DNA from: Nocardia fusca NBRC 14340
GTDB taxonomy: Bacteria > Actinomycetota > Actinomycetes > Mycobacteriales > Mycobacteriaceae
Direction of reading: 5' to 3'
NCBI RefSeq assembly: GCF_001618425.1
Contig: NZ_BDCU01000037.1
Location: 1 to 64,000, forward strand
Length of the DNA: 64,000 nucleotides
The translations under genes and the position numbers were made by a program. Positions 9,280 to 18,032 of this stretch are shown here, piece after piece. Every line of letters begins with the position of its first letter. Positions within the stretch are counted from its first letter, which is position 1. Under the pieces are notes generated by a model that ran no database searches, was not told the DNA's origin, and worked only from the letters and a program-made list of their open reading frames with translations.

Positions 9280-9292
9280 TCTACACTGTAGA
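9280..9292. promoter_or_regulatory. Palindrome tctacactgtaga, operator-like
   Basis: Inverted arms tctac/gtaga with a 3-nt centre lie about 45 bp upstream of the minus-strand TetR fragment. The half-site is shared with 8827-8838. It is the expected place for autoregulation of the former TetR gene. The rest of the stretch to 9646 shows no gene on either strand that I can support. Confidence 0.45.
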
Positions 9293-9646
9293 CAGACGAT
9301 GTATTCGAGGATAGTCTGTGAGGGCAACCCGGTTCATACATCGACCGGTCGGCTGTTTCGGACGGCCGCGGCCGGGCACTCGACCAGAGACGAAAGCACT
9401 TCGTCGGCCGCACACAACACGATCACCCCACCGAGTTCGGGCAGCGACGACGAGCTCGGCCGAGCTGTTCGACCAGAGCCGGCCGCACACGGGCGGAGGA
9501 CCTTGGGCATCCGCTGCTTCATCGACAGGCCGGAAACGCCGGCGCCAGTGCGGTGCCGACCGGCTCCACGCGTGCGGGGTACCTGCGCCGGCGCACGTCG
9601 ATAGTTCCGCGACTGCACAACACCCGGCGATTGGAGGGTATGGACA

Positions 9647-11035
9647 ATGGCAATCACCGAAGTCGGTGCCTACGCACACCTGAACCCCGCCGATGTCGAA
9701 GCACTCGGCCGCGAACTCGACGCGATCCGAAGTGACATCGTGGCCCAGCGGGGCGCGCGAGACGCGGCGTACATCCGCCGCACCATCGCCTTCCAACGGA
9801 TGTTGGACATATCCTCTCGCCTGGTGATCGCGCTGAGCCGGGGTAGGACCGGCTGGGCTGTGGGAACCGCCGGCCTGGCGGCGGCAAAGGCCATCGAGAA
9901 CATGGAGCTCGGTCACAATATCGGCCACGGCCAATGGGATTGGATGAACGATCCCGAAATCCATTCTCGCACTTGGGAATGGGATATGGTCGGACTGTCG
10001 TCGCAGTGGCGCTACTCCCACAATTTCCGCCACCACGTGTACACCAACGTGCTCGGCATGGACGACGATATCGGCTTCGGCGTGATGCGGGTGACGCGAG
10101 ACCAGCCGTGGCGGCCACGACTACTGGTGCAGCCTTTACAGAATCTGTTTCTGGCCTCCGTCTTCGAATGGGGTATCGCCCTGCACGACCTGTACTCCGA
10201 ACGCGATCGTGCGGCCACCCCCGGAGGGAAGGCCGCGGAGACCAAGGCGTTCGCCGCGAAGGTCGGCAGGCAGCTCGGCAAGGACTATCTACTGTTCCCG
10301 GCGCTGAGCGGACGGCGGTGGCGGCGCACCCTCGCCGCGAACGCGGCGGCCAATACAGCGCGCAACCTGTGGGCATATGTGGTGATCTTCTGCGGCCACT
10401 TTCCCGACGGTGCGGAGAAGTTCGCCCCCACCGTGGTCGAGAAAGAGTCGAAGGCAGAGTGGTATCTGCGGCAGATGTTGGGCACCGCCAACTTCGACGC
10501 CGGCCCGGCGCTGGCCTTCCTGAGCGGGAACCTCTGTTACCAGATCGAGCACCATCTGTTCCCCGACCTGCCGAGCAACCGATACGCCGAAATCAGTCGC
10601 CGGGTACGGGCACTGTGCGATAAGTACGACCTTCCGTACACCACCGGTCCTCTGCTGCGCCAATACCTGCTGACCGTGCGCACGATTCACAAGCTCGCGC
10701 TCCCGGACAGCTTCCTGATCGCGACCAGCGATGACGCTCCCGAGACAGCATCGGAGAAGAAGTTCGACGGCCACGACACCTCCGGCAACAACGATGCCGA
10801 CGGCCCGCCCGGCCGGCGCGGACTGCGCTCGGCGCTGCGCGCGATGGCGGCCGGCCCCGCCGGCGCCGCGGCTGCGGCCGACACCCGAGGCGGCGCGAAC
10901 CGGCCGCTCGACGGCCGCCGGCCGAGGAAAGGTGGATATCTCCGGATTCGAGCCGAGAGACCTTCGAGTACCGCACCGCGGCGCCGCGGTGGCCGATTCC
11001 CTTCACCGCGCAGCACCAGGAAGTGGTGTGCATGA
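9647..11035 (+). CDS. Membrane fatty-acid desaturase (DesA3-like) with long C-terminal tail
   Basis: This 462-residue protein has the three histidine boxes of acyl-CoA/lipid desaturases: HNIGH at 90-94, HNFRHH at 125-130 and QIEHH near 303-307. These bind the di-iron centre. Mycobacterial DesA3 is a stearoyl-CoA delta-9 desaturase of about 400 residues. The catalytic part here ends near residue 360, followed by about 100 residues rich in Gly, Arg, Pro and Ala without a recognisable fold. The hydrophobic segment before box 1 looks short compared with DesA3. The start is supported by ggaggg before the ATG. The stop codon overlaps the next gene's start (ATGA), so the two are translationally coupled. 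Confidence 0.88.
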   Translation: MAITEVGAYAHLNPADVEALGRELDAIRSDIVAQRGARDAAYIRRTIAFQRMLDISSRLVIALSRGRTGWAVGTAGLAAAKAIENMELGHNIGHGQWDWMNDPEIHSRTWEWDMVGLSSQWRYSHNFRHHVYTNVLGMDDDIGFGVMRVTRDQPWRPRLLVQPLQNLFLASVFEWGIALHDLYSERDRAATPGGKAAETKAFAAKVGRQLGKDYLLFPALSGRRWRRTLAANAAANTARNLWAYVVIFCGHFPDGAEKFAPTVVEKESKAEWYLRQMLGTANFDAGPALAFLSGNLCYQIEHHLFPDLPSNRYAEISRRVRALCDKYDLPYTTGPLLRQYLLTVRTIHKLALPDSFLIATSDDAPETASEKKFDGHDTSGNNDADGPPGRRGLRSALRAMAAGPAGAAAAADTRGGANRPLDGRRPRKGGYLRIRAERPSSTAPRRRGGRFPSPRSTRKWCA

Positions 11036-12042
11036 ATACGATCACCATCTCCTACGCACACCTGTTCCGGCTCAGTGACGAGTGTGGGATTCTCGAGCAT
11101 GCGAGGCTCACCGAGCCCCTCCTCGAGTACGGTTACTGCGTCGACGATGTCGCCCGCGGTCTCGTCGTCGCCGTCCGCGAAACCGAGCCCCCACCCCGGT
11201 TGCTCGACCTCACCAAGGTGTATTTCGACTTCGTGGTCGCTGCGCTGACTCCGGACGGACGCTGCCACAATCGGCGCGGATCGGACCGGCACTGGCAGGA
11301 CGAACCCGGCCTCGACGATCACTGGGGCCGGGCGTTGTGGGCACTCGGCGCCGTCGTCGCGCACCGGCCCGATCTGGCCGAGACCGCGTTGGCGCACTTC
11401 ATGGTCGCTGCCGAGCAGCGGCCGCGGTCGGCGCGCGCGATGGCGTTCGGCGCACTGGGTGCGGCCGAGGTCTTGCGCGTATATCCGGGAAACCACCGGG
11501 CGCGTGACTTTATGGCCGACACCGCGACGCTGATCGGTGCGCCGACCCGCCGATTCGACTGGCGATGGCCCGAGCCGCGACTGGAATACGCCAACGCTGT
11601 CCTGGCCGAGGCGTTGCTCGCGGTCGGCTCGTTACCCGGCAGGGAGCGCATACAGGCCGATGGATTGGCGATGTTGCGCTGGCTGCTCGAGACCGAGACA
11701 GCCGGTGATCACCTTTCCGTGACCCCGGTCGACGGCTGGACGACAGGTGAGCCCCGGCCCGGGTTCGATCAGCAGCCCGTCGAGGTCGCCTGCCTGGCCG
11801 ACGCCTGTGCCCGCGCCTACGACGCCACCGGCGACCAGCATTGGAAAGACGCCGTCATGCTGTGCGAAGCCTGGTTCCGGGGCGCGAACGATATCGGCAC
11901 CCCGCTGCTCGATCCGGACAGCGGCGGCTGCTCCGACGGACTGGAGCACACCGGTAGGAATGAAAACCAGGGCGCCGAAGCGACGCTCTCACTCCTCTCC
12001 ACCCAGCAGCAAGCCCGGCGACTCGCGCAGGAGCAGTCGTAG
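11032..12042 (+). CDS. Six-hairpin-glycosidase-like protein
   Basis: The protein has 336 residues from ATG 11032, which overlaps the desaturase stop by 4 bp, with aggaag upstream. The opening HLFRLSDECGILEHA and the GYCVDDVARGLVVAV segment match a family of (alpha/alpha)6-barrel proteins usually found beside sugar transferases in bacteria; near the C-terminus NENQGAEATLSLL is also characteristic. Paired Asp residues (CVDD) resemble catalytic acids of inverting glycosidases. No glycosyltransferase is encoded nearby; the partner is a desaturase, so a glycolipid target is possible. The call by family is moderate and the activity is not established. Confidence 0.65.
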   Translation: MNTITISYAHLFRLSDECGILEHARLTEPLLEYGYCVDDVARGLVVAVRETEPPPRLLDLTKVYFDFVVAALTPDGRCHNRRGSDRHWQDEPGLDDHWGRALWALGAVVAHRPDLAETALAHFMVAAEQRPRSARAMAFGALGAAEVLRVYPGNHRARDFMADTATLIGAPTRRFDWRWPEPRLEYANAVLAEALLAVGSLPGRERIQADGLAMLRWLLETETAGDHLSVTPVDGWTTGEPRPGFDQQPVEVACLADACARAYDATGDQHWKDAVMLCEAWFRGANDIGTPLLDPDSGGCSDGLEHTGRNENQGAEATLSLLSTQQQARRLAQEQS

Positions 12043-12146
12043 CCGACGTGCGATCCGGCACGTCGCTCGCCCGGCCGATCCGGCGCCCGCGGCGAGCAAC
12101 CCCCCGAACAGAACCACCACGGCCCGCCGCGACAGGAGTGTCGATC

Positions 12147-12605
12147 ATGACGTCACGACTGAACGCGTTCAACGCTCGGAGGCCGGAATGGTCGACTCGC
12201 CACCTGCGGCTCGACCTGGATGCCGCCGACCGAGGCGCCGACGGGGTCTGGTGGCCGCACAGTCGTGACCTCGTCGCGGAACTGGCCGGCCTTTTCTCGG
12301 TCCTGCAACCAGGCTTCGGCCCGGTCCACCGCGTGATCTACCACTTCGACGAATGGTCCGCCGCACCCGGTGAGCTGGAAAGCGGCGGCCGGCGGATCCG
12401 GCTGGACGGCTATCGGCACCGGCCCGTACGCACTCTCGGTATCGTCGGGGCCGACACCGCGCTCACCCTTCGGCTGATCACACCGGTCGCCGACGCCGCT
12501 ACCAACGGCGCGCGGCACCGTGGCGACTCCGAAGACGACGCGAGCCACGATATCGACGCGTGGCTCCGAGCGCGGCGGCGGACGGCACCGCGGCAAGGCC
12601 GTTGA
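12147..12605 (+). CDS. DUF5994 family protein
   Basis: The protein has 152 residues from ATG 12147, with aggag about 9 nt upstream. Residues about 12-115 (LRLDLDAADRGADGVWWPHS, LDGYRHRPVRTLGIVG) match the DUF5994 family, which is restricted to actinobacteria and has no known function. It shows no signal peptide or membrane segment. It lies 104 bp after the glycosidase-like gene on the same strand and may belong to the same transcript. Confidence 0.72.
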   Translation: MTSRLNAFNARRPEWSTRHLRLDLDAADRGADGVWWPHSRDLVAELAGLFSVLQPGFGPVHRVIYHFDEWSAAPGELESGGRRIRLDGYRHRPVRTLGIVGADTALTLRLITPVADAATNGARHRGDSEDDASHDIDAWLRARRRTAPRQGR

Positions 12606-13086
12606 GCAGTAGCCGGCAGTCCGGCGCCGGGTAGCGTTCCGTCCTGGTGGGGAATGTCCACGGCGGGAGAAACATGCTCCAGCGTGAGGTGGACCGGAAA
12701 TTCTCGACCCCGTTACCCTGCGCCGGGTTCCGTATCATGTGGGGAGCCGGTGGGTGAGAGAATGCCGTGAACGGTAACCATATGAAAGCTGGCGATCAGC
12801 AGAAGTATATATAATCTCAGGTCGGGCTTATATTCCAGAGAATTGCAGGCTCACCTATCCGCGAAGGATTCGCCGATATGCGACGAAGAAAACATCGGCC
12901 CTGGTAGAAACCTTGCCGCAATTAACTATTCAGAGTGGATATTTAATAACGGATAATTACATTTTCAGCACACCGAGATTGACGGTTTCGACCACAGCCG
13001 GATGAGAACAGGCTATATTTTAAACACCCATTTCGGAGGGTCCGACATCCAGTCGTACCGTTGCTCGACATTTCCTGGAGATAGCC
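12606..13086. other. AT-richer intergenic region with promoter for secreted protein
   Basis: Positions about 12760-13015 are clearly AT-richer than their surroundings (runs such as tatatataatctc, ttaataacggataattac). No frame is plausibly coding. The promoter of the 13087 gene is likely here. A horizontally acquired scrap is also possible. Confidence 0.5.
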
Positions 13087-13704
13087 ATGAGATCGACCTC
13101 ATCCCTGCTTCGTGCCGGCCTTCTTGCTCCGGTGGCCGTCGCTACCGTCTTTTGTTTGGCTGCGCCGGCAAATGCCGATCCCGTCAGCGTGAACTGGAAC
13201 TGCCGGGGCACGATCCTCGGTATCGGCCAAACCTCGACCATGACCACATCGGTCACCGGCACCGCGCCGAGCTCGGCGGCGTCGGGTTCCGCGGTGGCCA
13301 TCACCATCACACCGGGTGCCTCGTCGGTTCCCAGTTCGGCTTCCGGCTTCACCGTGAACAACATCAGCAACCTGAAGATGACCATTCCGACTCCGGCGAA
13401 TTCGACATTGGTCTCGGCTACCGCCTCCGGGGGCACCGTGGCCGGCTCCGTCTCCACCTCAGGTGGGAATGTCGTTCTGACCGTCCCGGGTCCGATCGCC
13501 GGCGGCACCAGCTTCACCCCGCCGGCGGTGACCATCAACGTCACCGCCGGCGCCGCCGGAACACCGATCACCAGCAAGTACGCGGGGACCAGCTATACCA
13601 GTCCCGGCATGACCATGACGACCAACGTCGCATTGGTGGGTAATGTCGCGACCTCGTGCTACCCGAACCCGTCCCCGACCCTCACCACCACAACTGTCAG
13701 CTGA
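13087..13704 (+). CDS. Secreted Ser/Thr/Gly-rich beta protein
   Basis: This 205-residue protein has a Sec signal peptide: basic start, hydrophobic core LLAPVAVATVFCLAAPANA, and cleavage after ANA near residue 30. The mature part is Ser/Thr/Gly/Val-rich with alternating patterns of a beta sandwich, and two Cys (about 39 and 192) could form one disulfide. Similar small exported proteins are frequent in Nocardia and mycobacteria, often called cyclase or dehydratase without evidence. The ATG follows cctggagatagcc. I cannot name a function. Confidence 0.8.
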   Translation: MRSTSSLLRAGLLAPVAVATVFCLAAPANADPVSVNWNCRGTILGIGQTSTMTTSVTGTAPSSAASGSAVAITITPGASSVPSSASGFTVNNISNLKMTIPTPANSTLVSATASGGTVAGSVSTSGGNVVLTVPGPIAGGTSFTPPAVTINVTAGAAGTPITSKYAGTSYTSPGMTMTTNVALVGNVATSCYPNPSPTLTTTTVS

Positions 13705-13768
13705 GCCTGCGGACAGGCGCCACGGCGTAATGACCGGTGCCCGCGCCGGCGGACGGTGGTGAACATGC

Positions 13769-13830
13769 CTGGACCGGGTTGTGCCAGCAGCCCGGTCCAG
13801 GTCTCACCCGAGCCGGACCGGGTGAGACCC
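13769..13830 (+). terminator. Two back-to-back hairpins after secreted-protein gene
   Basis: Arms cctggaccggg (13769-13779) and cccggtccagg (13792-13802) form a perfect 11-bp stem. Arms ggtctcaccc (13801-13810) and gggtgagacc (13821-13830) form a perfect 10-bp stem. The two overlap by 2 bp, so they compete. Placed 65 bp after the stop codon they most simply act as a terminator. Confidence 0.65.
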
Positions 13831-14041
13831 GTTCCTGATAGTGATTGCCCCGCTTCGGGTTTGGTGTAGGGGTAGCCACTTCGACCGAATAATGCGAAGC
13901 ACAGTATCGCATCGGCCGCTGTGTCGTACAGTGCATGTCCGACACAGCCACGGTCGCTTCGACGGCCGGAGCGGTGCCCGCTTTCGTGATGATCGCCAGC
14001 CGCGGTTCGGGCTGCCGGCCAATCGATTGACAGGAGCCCAC

Positions 14042-14242
14042 ATGCCGCTTCAAACGCCCGGCGGCGATCCCTACCGCACGCAGGGAAAACGATGGCATGC
14101 ACTGGTGATCACCCGGCACCCCTCGATCCGCGCTGCGCTACCGCGGCCTGTGGCATTCATCGAGTCCACCGATATCCCTGACTCCCCGGACGGAATCGGG
14201 CGCTCGGCAATCGAGCGCTGCCTGATCGGTGACTTCTGCTGA
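14042..14242 (+). CDS. Possible small protein, 66 residues
   Basis: The ATG at 14042 has aggag 6 nt upstream, the best ribosome-binding site in this 570-bp gap. The translation starts MPLQTPGGDPYRTQGKRW and ends ERCLIGDFC, with two Cys in the last seven residues. There is no signal peptide or known motif. The stop is 37 bp before the MarR gene start, so they could be co-transcribed. It could be a peptide precursor, an uncharacterised small protein or a chance frame. Confidence 0.35.
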   Translation: MPLQTPGGDPYRTQGKRWHALVITRHPSIRAALPRPVAFIESTDIPDSPDGIGRSAIERCLIGDFC

Positions 14243-14278
14243 GCGGTTCCATGTTTCAAGTGATCAAGGGGAAGGCCA

Positions 14279-14776
14279 ATGTGCCCGAGAACAACCGAAC
14301 CCGCCCGGATCTCGGTCGAGCTCAAAAGGGCCCTGGAGTTCTATCACGGAACCGTCGAGGACCTGATCCGCGAATTGGTCAGAGTGCTGGGCGTGAACGA
14401 GACCGATCGGCGTGCACTGGAGATCGTCCTGCTCGAGGATGAGAAGGCTACGACACCAGGAATGCTGGCCGAACGGCTCGGCCTCACCGCTGCCGGCGTC
14501 ACGATCATGCTCAACCGGCTGGAGAAGCAGGGCTACATCGCCCGATCGCTGCACCCGACCGATCGTCGTCGCGTGATTGTGATGGCCACCGAACTCGCGG
14601 CCCATCGCGTACAGGAACTCGTCGTACCCATGATCGTCGAGAGCTACAAGATGTTGCTGAGCTCGTACGACTCCGCCGAACTCGATATAATCGCCGACTT
14701 TCTCACCCGCGCGGGTGAACTGCAACAAATTCACCGGCAACGGCTGCGGGACGTGGATCCCTACTCGAAACCCTGA
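14279..14776 (+). CDS. MarR-family transcriptional regulator
   Basis: This 165-residue protein has a winged-helix core: TTPGMLAERLGLTAAGVTIMLNRLEKQGYIARSLHPTDRRRVIVMAT (about residues 58-105). That is the MarR recognition helix, wing and DxRxxx motif. N- and C-terminal helices form the dimer interface. The target is not evident; there is no palindrome of note just upstream and no divergent gene. Confidence 0.85.
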   Translation: MCPRTTEPARISVELKRALEFYHGTVEDLIRELVRVLGVNETDRRALEIVLLEDEKATTPGMLAERLGLTAAGVTIMLNRLEKQGYIARSLHPTDRRRVIVMATELAAHRVQELVVPMIVESYKMLLSSYDSAELDIIADFLTRAGELQQIHRQRLRDVDPYSKP

Positions 14777-15119
14777 AACCTCGATCACGAAGCCTTGCAC
14801 AATTCGAGAGAAATCCGAGGCACTTCGAAATTCGGTGCCCGGAATTTGCTGTGGAAGTTCGGATGCGCGGTGTCTGCGCACTGCTCTTCTCGGTAAATCC
14901 CTGAATAATGGATGCTTCGCTCGGGCTGTTCGGCGAGGCGGCACCGTACCGCTCGCACTTCGATGTTCGGCCGAACTTCCGGAATTCAATGTCCGATACT
15001 CGGGCTTGTTTTCCGGTGGTGAAGACGCAGTGGTCGCGGATTTCACAAGCAATGCCGTCCGAAGTGTCGTCACCGGTTTCCAGCGGTCGGCACATCTCGA
15101 CGGAGAAAGCAGTAGTTCG
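14777..15119. other. Intergenic stretch without supported gene
   Basis: The frame of the next gene is open through this region, but its translation is Cys/Ser/Arg-rich and unstructured and contains no good ribosome-binding site. Only the part from 15120 looks coding. Confidence 0.5.
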
Positions 15120-16058
15120 ATGCAAACCGTTGACAGCAGCGAAGACCCTGCGCCCGATCAGGAGATCAATGCCGAGCCGCCTCGGCCTCGGATCCTACGG
15201 TGGTCCGGTCGGCAGGCCGATCGGTTCCGGCGGCAGATGTCGCGTGCGGGCGTGGCGGCCGCGTTGGTGACAACAGCGGTCGGGATAACGCTCATGGTGC
15301 GGACGGATTCGAGCCCGCCGGTGCCGGCGAACAACTCGTGCGAACCCACCATCCAGGCGTCCGACCACGGCACCGTCCGAAGCCGGACCAGCCTGACGAA
15401 CACGAGCACGACATCGGCCGCACCGAGCGAGGTCTCCGTACCGGGCGACGTCGCGGGCACCGACACGGCCACCGATACCGGGACCGCCCGGCCGACGGCC
15501 GATTCCACCGACCCCGGTACCGGCACGGCCACGGCGCCGGAATCGACGACAGCAATGACGCCGGATGCCCTCGCGACGAACCCGACGGATGCGTCGGTGA
15601 GCGTGAGTTTCTCTGCCACGGCGAGCCTTTCGGTCCAGGCCACGTCCAGCGTGCCGGACCCGGGTACGGTCACCTCGACGTCGATATCCACGGTGACCGT
15701 CACCACGACTCCGACGGAGACATCGACGGTCACGATGACCGCCGATCCGAGCACGGTGACGGTGTCGGCCGATCCGTCGACGATCACCGTCACATCCGCC
15801 CCGGCGACCACCACAGTGCCGACCACCACCACGGCACCGACCACCACGACAACGCCACCAGTCAGCACCACAACGCCACCAGTCAGCACCACAACGCCGA
15901 CCGAGACGGTGGCCACAAGCACCACGACGACTCCGAGTCCGGCGAGTTCCACGACATCCAGGTCACCGGAGATGTCCACAACATCCGCGTCGCCTACGAC
16001 CACACCTACGCGGTCCAGCGCACCAGCTCCGACCAGTGGCATGTGGTTCGCGCGCTGA
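15120..16058 (+). CDS. Single-pass membrane protein with Thr/Ser-rich stalk; frame changes near its end
   Basis: From ATG 15120 the protein has 312 residues: an acidic cytoplasmic start, one membrane helix (GVAAALVTTAVGITLMV, about residues 44-60), then about 240 residues almost wholly Thr, Ser, Pro, Val and Ala, including tandem PPVSTTT. This is the layout of a cell-envelope stalk protein. After about 15925 the G/C preference at third positions is lost in this frame and appears in another frame that stays open to 16171. The final 40 residues of this translation (ending SGMWFAR) are therefore probably not the natural C-terminus. Confidence 0.6.
   Translation: MQTVDSSEDPAPDQEINAEPPRPRILRWSGRQADRFRRQMSRAGVAAALVTTAVGITLMVRTDSSPPVPANNSCEPTIQASDHGTVRSRTSLTNTSTTSAAPSEVSVPGDVAGTDTATDTGTARPTADSTDPGTGTATAPESTTAMTPDALATNPTDASVSVSFSATASLSVQATSSVPDPGTVTSTSISTVTVTTTPTETSTVTMTADPSTVTVSADPSTITVTSAPATTTVPTTTTAPTTTTTPPVSTTTPPVSTTTPTETVATSTTTTPSPASSTTSRSPEMSTTSASPTTTPTRSSAPAPTSGMWFAR
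15851..15892 (+). repeat. 21-bp tandem repeat (two copies) in Thr-rich stalk
   Basis: Two copies of a 21-bp unit encode PPVSTTT in the stalk frame. The repeat lies just before the point where the coding frame seems to switch, a place prone to slippage or misassembly. Confidence 0.85.
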
Positions 16059-16171
16059 GCGAGCGAACCACGATCGTCTGCCTCGCCGACCCGGACCACA
16101 GGATCCTCGACCATATCGAGGAGTCGACGAGTATCGCCTCGAGCGGTGCGATCCTGCTGCGAGGCGGGTAG
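15926..16171 (+). other. Probable true C-terminal domain of the stalk protein, in a different frame
   Basis: In the frame ending with TAG at 16169-16171, codons from about 15926 on have almost only C or G in third position and read a normal mixed sequence: EFHDIQVTGDVHNIRVAYDH, then WHVVRALSERTTIVCLADPD and an ending AILLRGG. No start codon with a ribosome-binding site belongs to it alone. A one-base frame change in the Thr-rich repeat would join it to the upstream membrane protein. Cause unknown: sequence error, mutation or programmed frameshift. Confidence 0.6.
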
Positions 16172-16323
16172 ACAGCAACACTCCACCGGTCGAAGAGGAA
16201 TTCGGTGACGTCGGTCGTACCGAAACCGGAACCGCCACAGTGTGACCTCCCGCACGCCTCGTTACGCCGGGCGGTGCCGTCTCGTCCAAGCAGCAGAAGT
16301 TCCGCACGTCAGAAAGTTCTGCA

Positions 16324-17256
16324 ATGACATCGAAGCTGCTCCAACGGCTCACCGTGGTGGCCGTCGCCCTGGCCTGCATGTTCACCGCCCTCATTCCGGT
16401 GGCGTCCGGGCAGCCGCCGAGCTCGGCCGGCCAGTCGCGGTACCTGACCCGCGTGGAGTCGTTGTTCGTCGACACCGACCTGGCTCGTTTCCACTACACC
16501 CGGACCGGCACCGGGTCACCCGTCGTGCTGGTCGCCGGCGGTGGGCTGTGGGGGTATTCCTGGCGGGATACGGTCCCGGCCCTGGCGGCCGAGCACACCG
16601 TCTACACCGTCGATCTGCCCAGCCAGGGATTCACCGAACTGCGCGGCGGCGATTTCGCCTATGACCTGCCCGCGATGTCGCAAGCGCTCGCGACCTTCCT
16701 CGACGCCCTCGGCCTGCACCGGACCGCGCTCGTCGGCCACTCGTGGGGCGGCGCCTGGAGCCTGTACTTCGCCGAACAGTACCCCGACCGCGTCGAACGC
16801 CTCGTCCTGCTCGACGCACCTGGACTGGACGCCGAAAAGGCGCCCACCACACCGTTGTTCACCACGCCGCTACTGGGCGAGCTGACCACGACCCTTACCG
16901 ACCGCACCTTCTACGCCGAGAGCATCCGCGGCACGTTCCACAACCGGCACCTGGTCACCGACGAGGTGATCGACGAGCTCTACGCACCATTCTCCCGGCC
17001 GGCCAACCGCGCCGGTTTCCTGGCACTGTGGCGAAACCTGGACTACCGGCTCACCGACGCCGGGCTCGGCCGGGTCACCGCACCCACATTGATTGTCTGG
17101 GGCGCCGAGGACACCTGGCTGCCCGCCTCTCAGGCACACGGACTGGCGGCACGGATCCCGAGCGCCCACGCAGTCACGCTCCCGGGCTGCGGGCACACCG
17201 TCCATGAGGACTGCCCGGCGCAGACCAACTCGCTGATCGACGAGTTCCTGCGCTGA
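16324..17256 (+). CDS. Secreted alpha/beta hydrolase
   Basis: This 310-residue protein has an N-terminal signal sequence (VVAVALACMFTALIPVASG). The fold is alpha/beta hydrolase: oxyanion-hole region VVLVAGGGLWGYSW, nucleophile elbow GHSWGG (Ser near residue 140), catalytic Asp in WGAEDTWLP and His in GCGHTVHED. The mature enzyme should act outside the membrane as an esterase, epoxide hydrolase-like or haloperoxidase-like enzyme; the substrate is unknown. It stands alone, followed by a convergent TetR gene. Confidence 0.88.
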   Translation: MTSKLLQRLTVVAVALACMFTALIPVASGQPPSSAGQSRYLTRVESLFVDTDLARFHYTRTGTGSPVVLVAGGGLWGYSWRDTVPALAAEHTVYTVDLPSQGFTELRGGDFAYDLPAMSQALATFLDALGLHRTALVGHSWGGAWSLYFAEQYPDRVERLVLLDAPGLDAEKAPTTPLFTTPLLGELTTTLTDRTFYAESIRGTFHNRHLVTDEVIDELYAPFSRPANRAGFLALWRNLDYRLTDAGLGRVTAPTLIVWGAEDTWLPASQAHGLAARIPSAHAVTLPGCGHTVHEDCPAQTNSLIDEFLR

Positions 17257-17322
17257 GGTCCGGGTGATGAGCCGCCCTGCTCCGCCCGGTGCGTCAAGCG
17301 ATCTCAAAATCAATTCTCATTA

Positions 17323-18027
17323 CTATTTGTTTTTGAGATGCCGGTAGAGGGTTGCCCGGGACACCCCGAAGCGGGCAGCGATCCCCTCGGGGTCCGAACC
17401 AGCGGCGTACATCGAGCGCGCCAGTTCGATCTGTTCGCCGGTGAGTTTCGCGGGTCGCCCTCCGCTGCGGCCCCTGGCCCGCCCGCGGGGCCGGGGCTCG
17501 GCCGGTTCACCCAGCAGCGCCCGGGCACCGTCGAGGATCAGCCACCGGAGCCGGTCGGCGGGTTCGTTGCGGAAGAGCACCACCGGATCGGCCAGGCCCG
17601 CCACCACCTGGGAGGCGCGCACCCGCTGCTCGATCCCGGCGCCGGGGCCGGCCACGAGCTCGTTCGCCAGGGCGATCGCGGCCCGGAAACGGTCGCCGAC
17701 AGGGGCCTGGACCAGCAGGGTCATATCCCGCACGAGCATGGTGAGGGTGTGCCGGTGGCGCAGGTGCACGTCTACATAGCCTTCGATCGCCCGCCACCGC
17801 ACTCCCGCGGGCGTCGGCTCGGCCTCGGCCCCCGCCAGCACCGCGTCCAGCTCATCCAGTAACGGCAGGGTGAGCTGGTGCAGGATCGCGTCCTTGGAGT
17901 CGAAGTGGTAGTAGAGGGCGGCTTTGGTGATACCCACTTCGTCCGCGATGGCCTGCATGGAGGTGGCGCGGTAACCACGGGCGGCGAAAAGGACGCGCGC
18001 CGCGGTCAGGATTCGCTCGTATGTCAT
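17323..18027 (-). CDS. TetR regulator with an extra C-terminal resolvase-type HTH
   Basis: This 234-residue protein starts with a TetR HTH (ILTAARVLFAARGYRATSMQ, then EVGITKAALYYHFDSKDAIL) and a helical ligand-binding domain to about residue 180. A basic Arg/Gly-rich linker leads to a second HTH (KLTGEQIELARSMYAAGSDP, IAARFGVSRATLYRHLKNK), which matches the DNA-binding end of Hin-type resolvases. The gene is divergent from the hydrolase gene, with two similar 17-bp sites in the short gap, so it probably represses that gene and itself. Confidence 0.88.
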   Translation of the reverse strand: MTYERILTAARVLFAARGYRATSMQAIADEVGITKAALYYHFDSKDAILHQLTLPLLDELDAVLAGAEAEPTPAGVRWRAIEGYVDVHLRHRHTLTMLVRDMTLLVQAPVGDRFRAAIALANELVAGPGAGIEQRVRASQVVAGLADPVVLFRNEPADRLRWLILDGARALLGEPAEPRPRGRARGRSGGRPAKLTGEQIELARSMYAAGSDPEGIAARFGVSRATLYRHLKNK

Positions 18028-18032
18028 TCGGC

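Noticed and set aside
13841..14041. Upstream extension of the small gene
   Set aside because: Translation is His/Arg-rich and the good Shine-Dalgarno belongs to ATG 14042.
14703..15125. 140-codon minus-strand frame near the MarR end
   Set aside because: No motif and no start signal; overlaps the MarR coding end.
15158..16255. 365-codon Val-rich minus-strand frame opposite the stalk gene
   Set aside because: Direct complement of a Thr/Ser-rich repeat, which forces an open Val/Gly frame.
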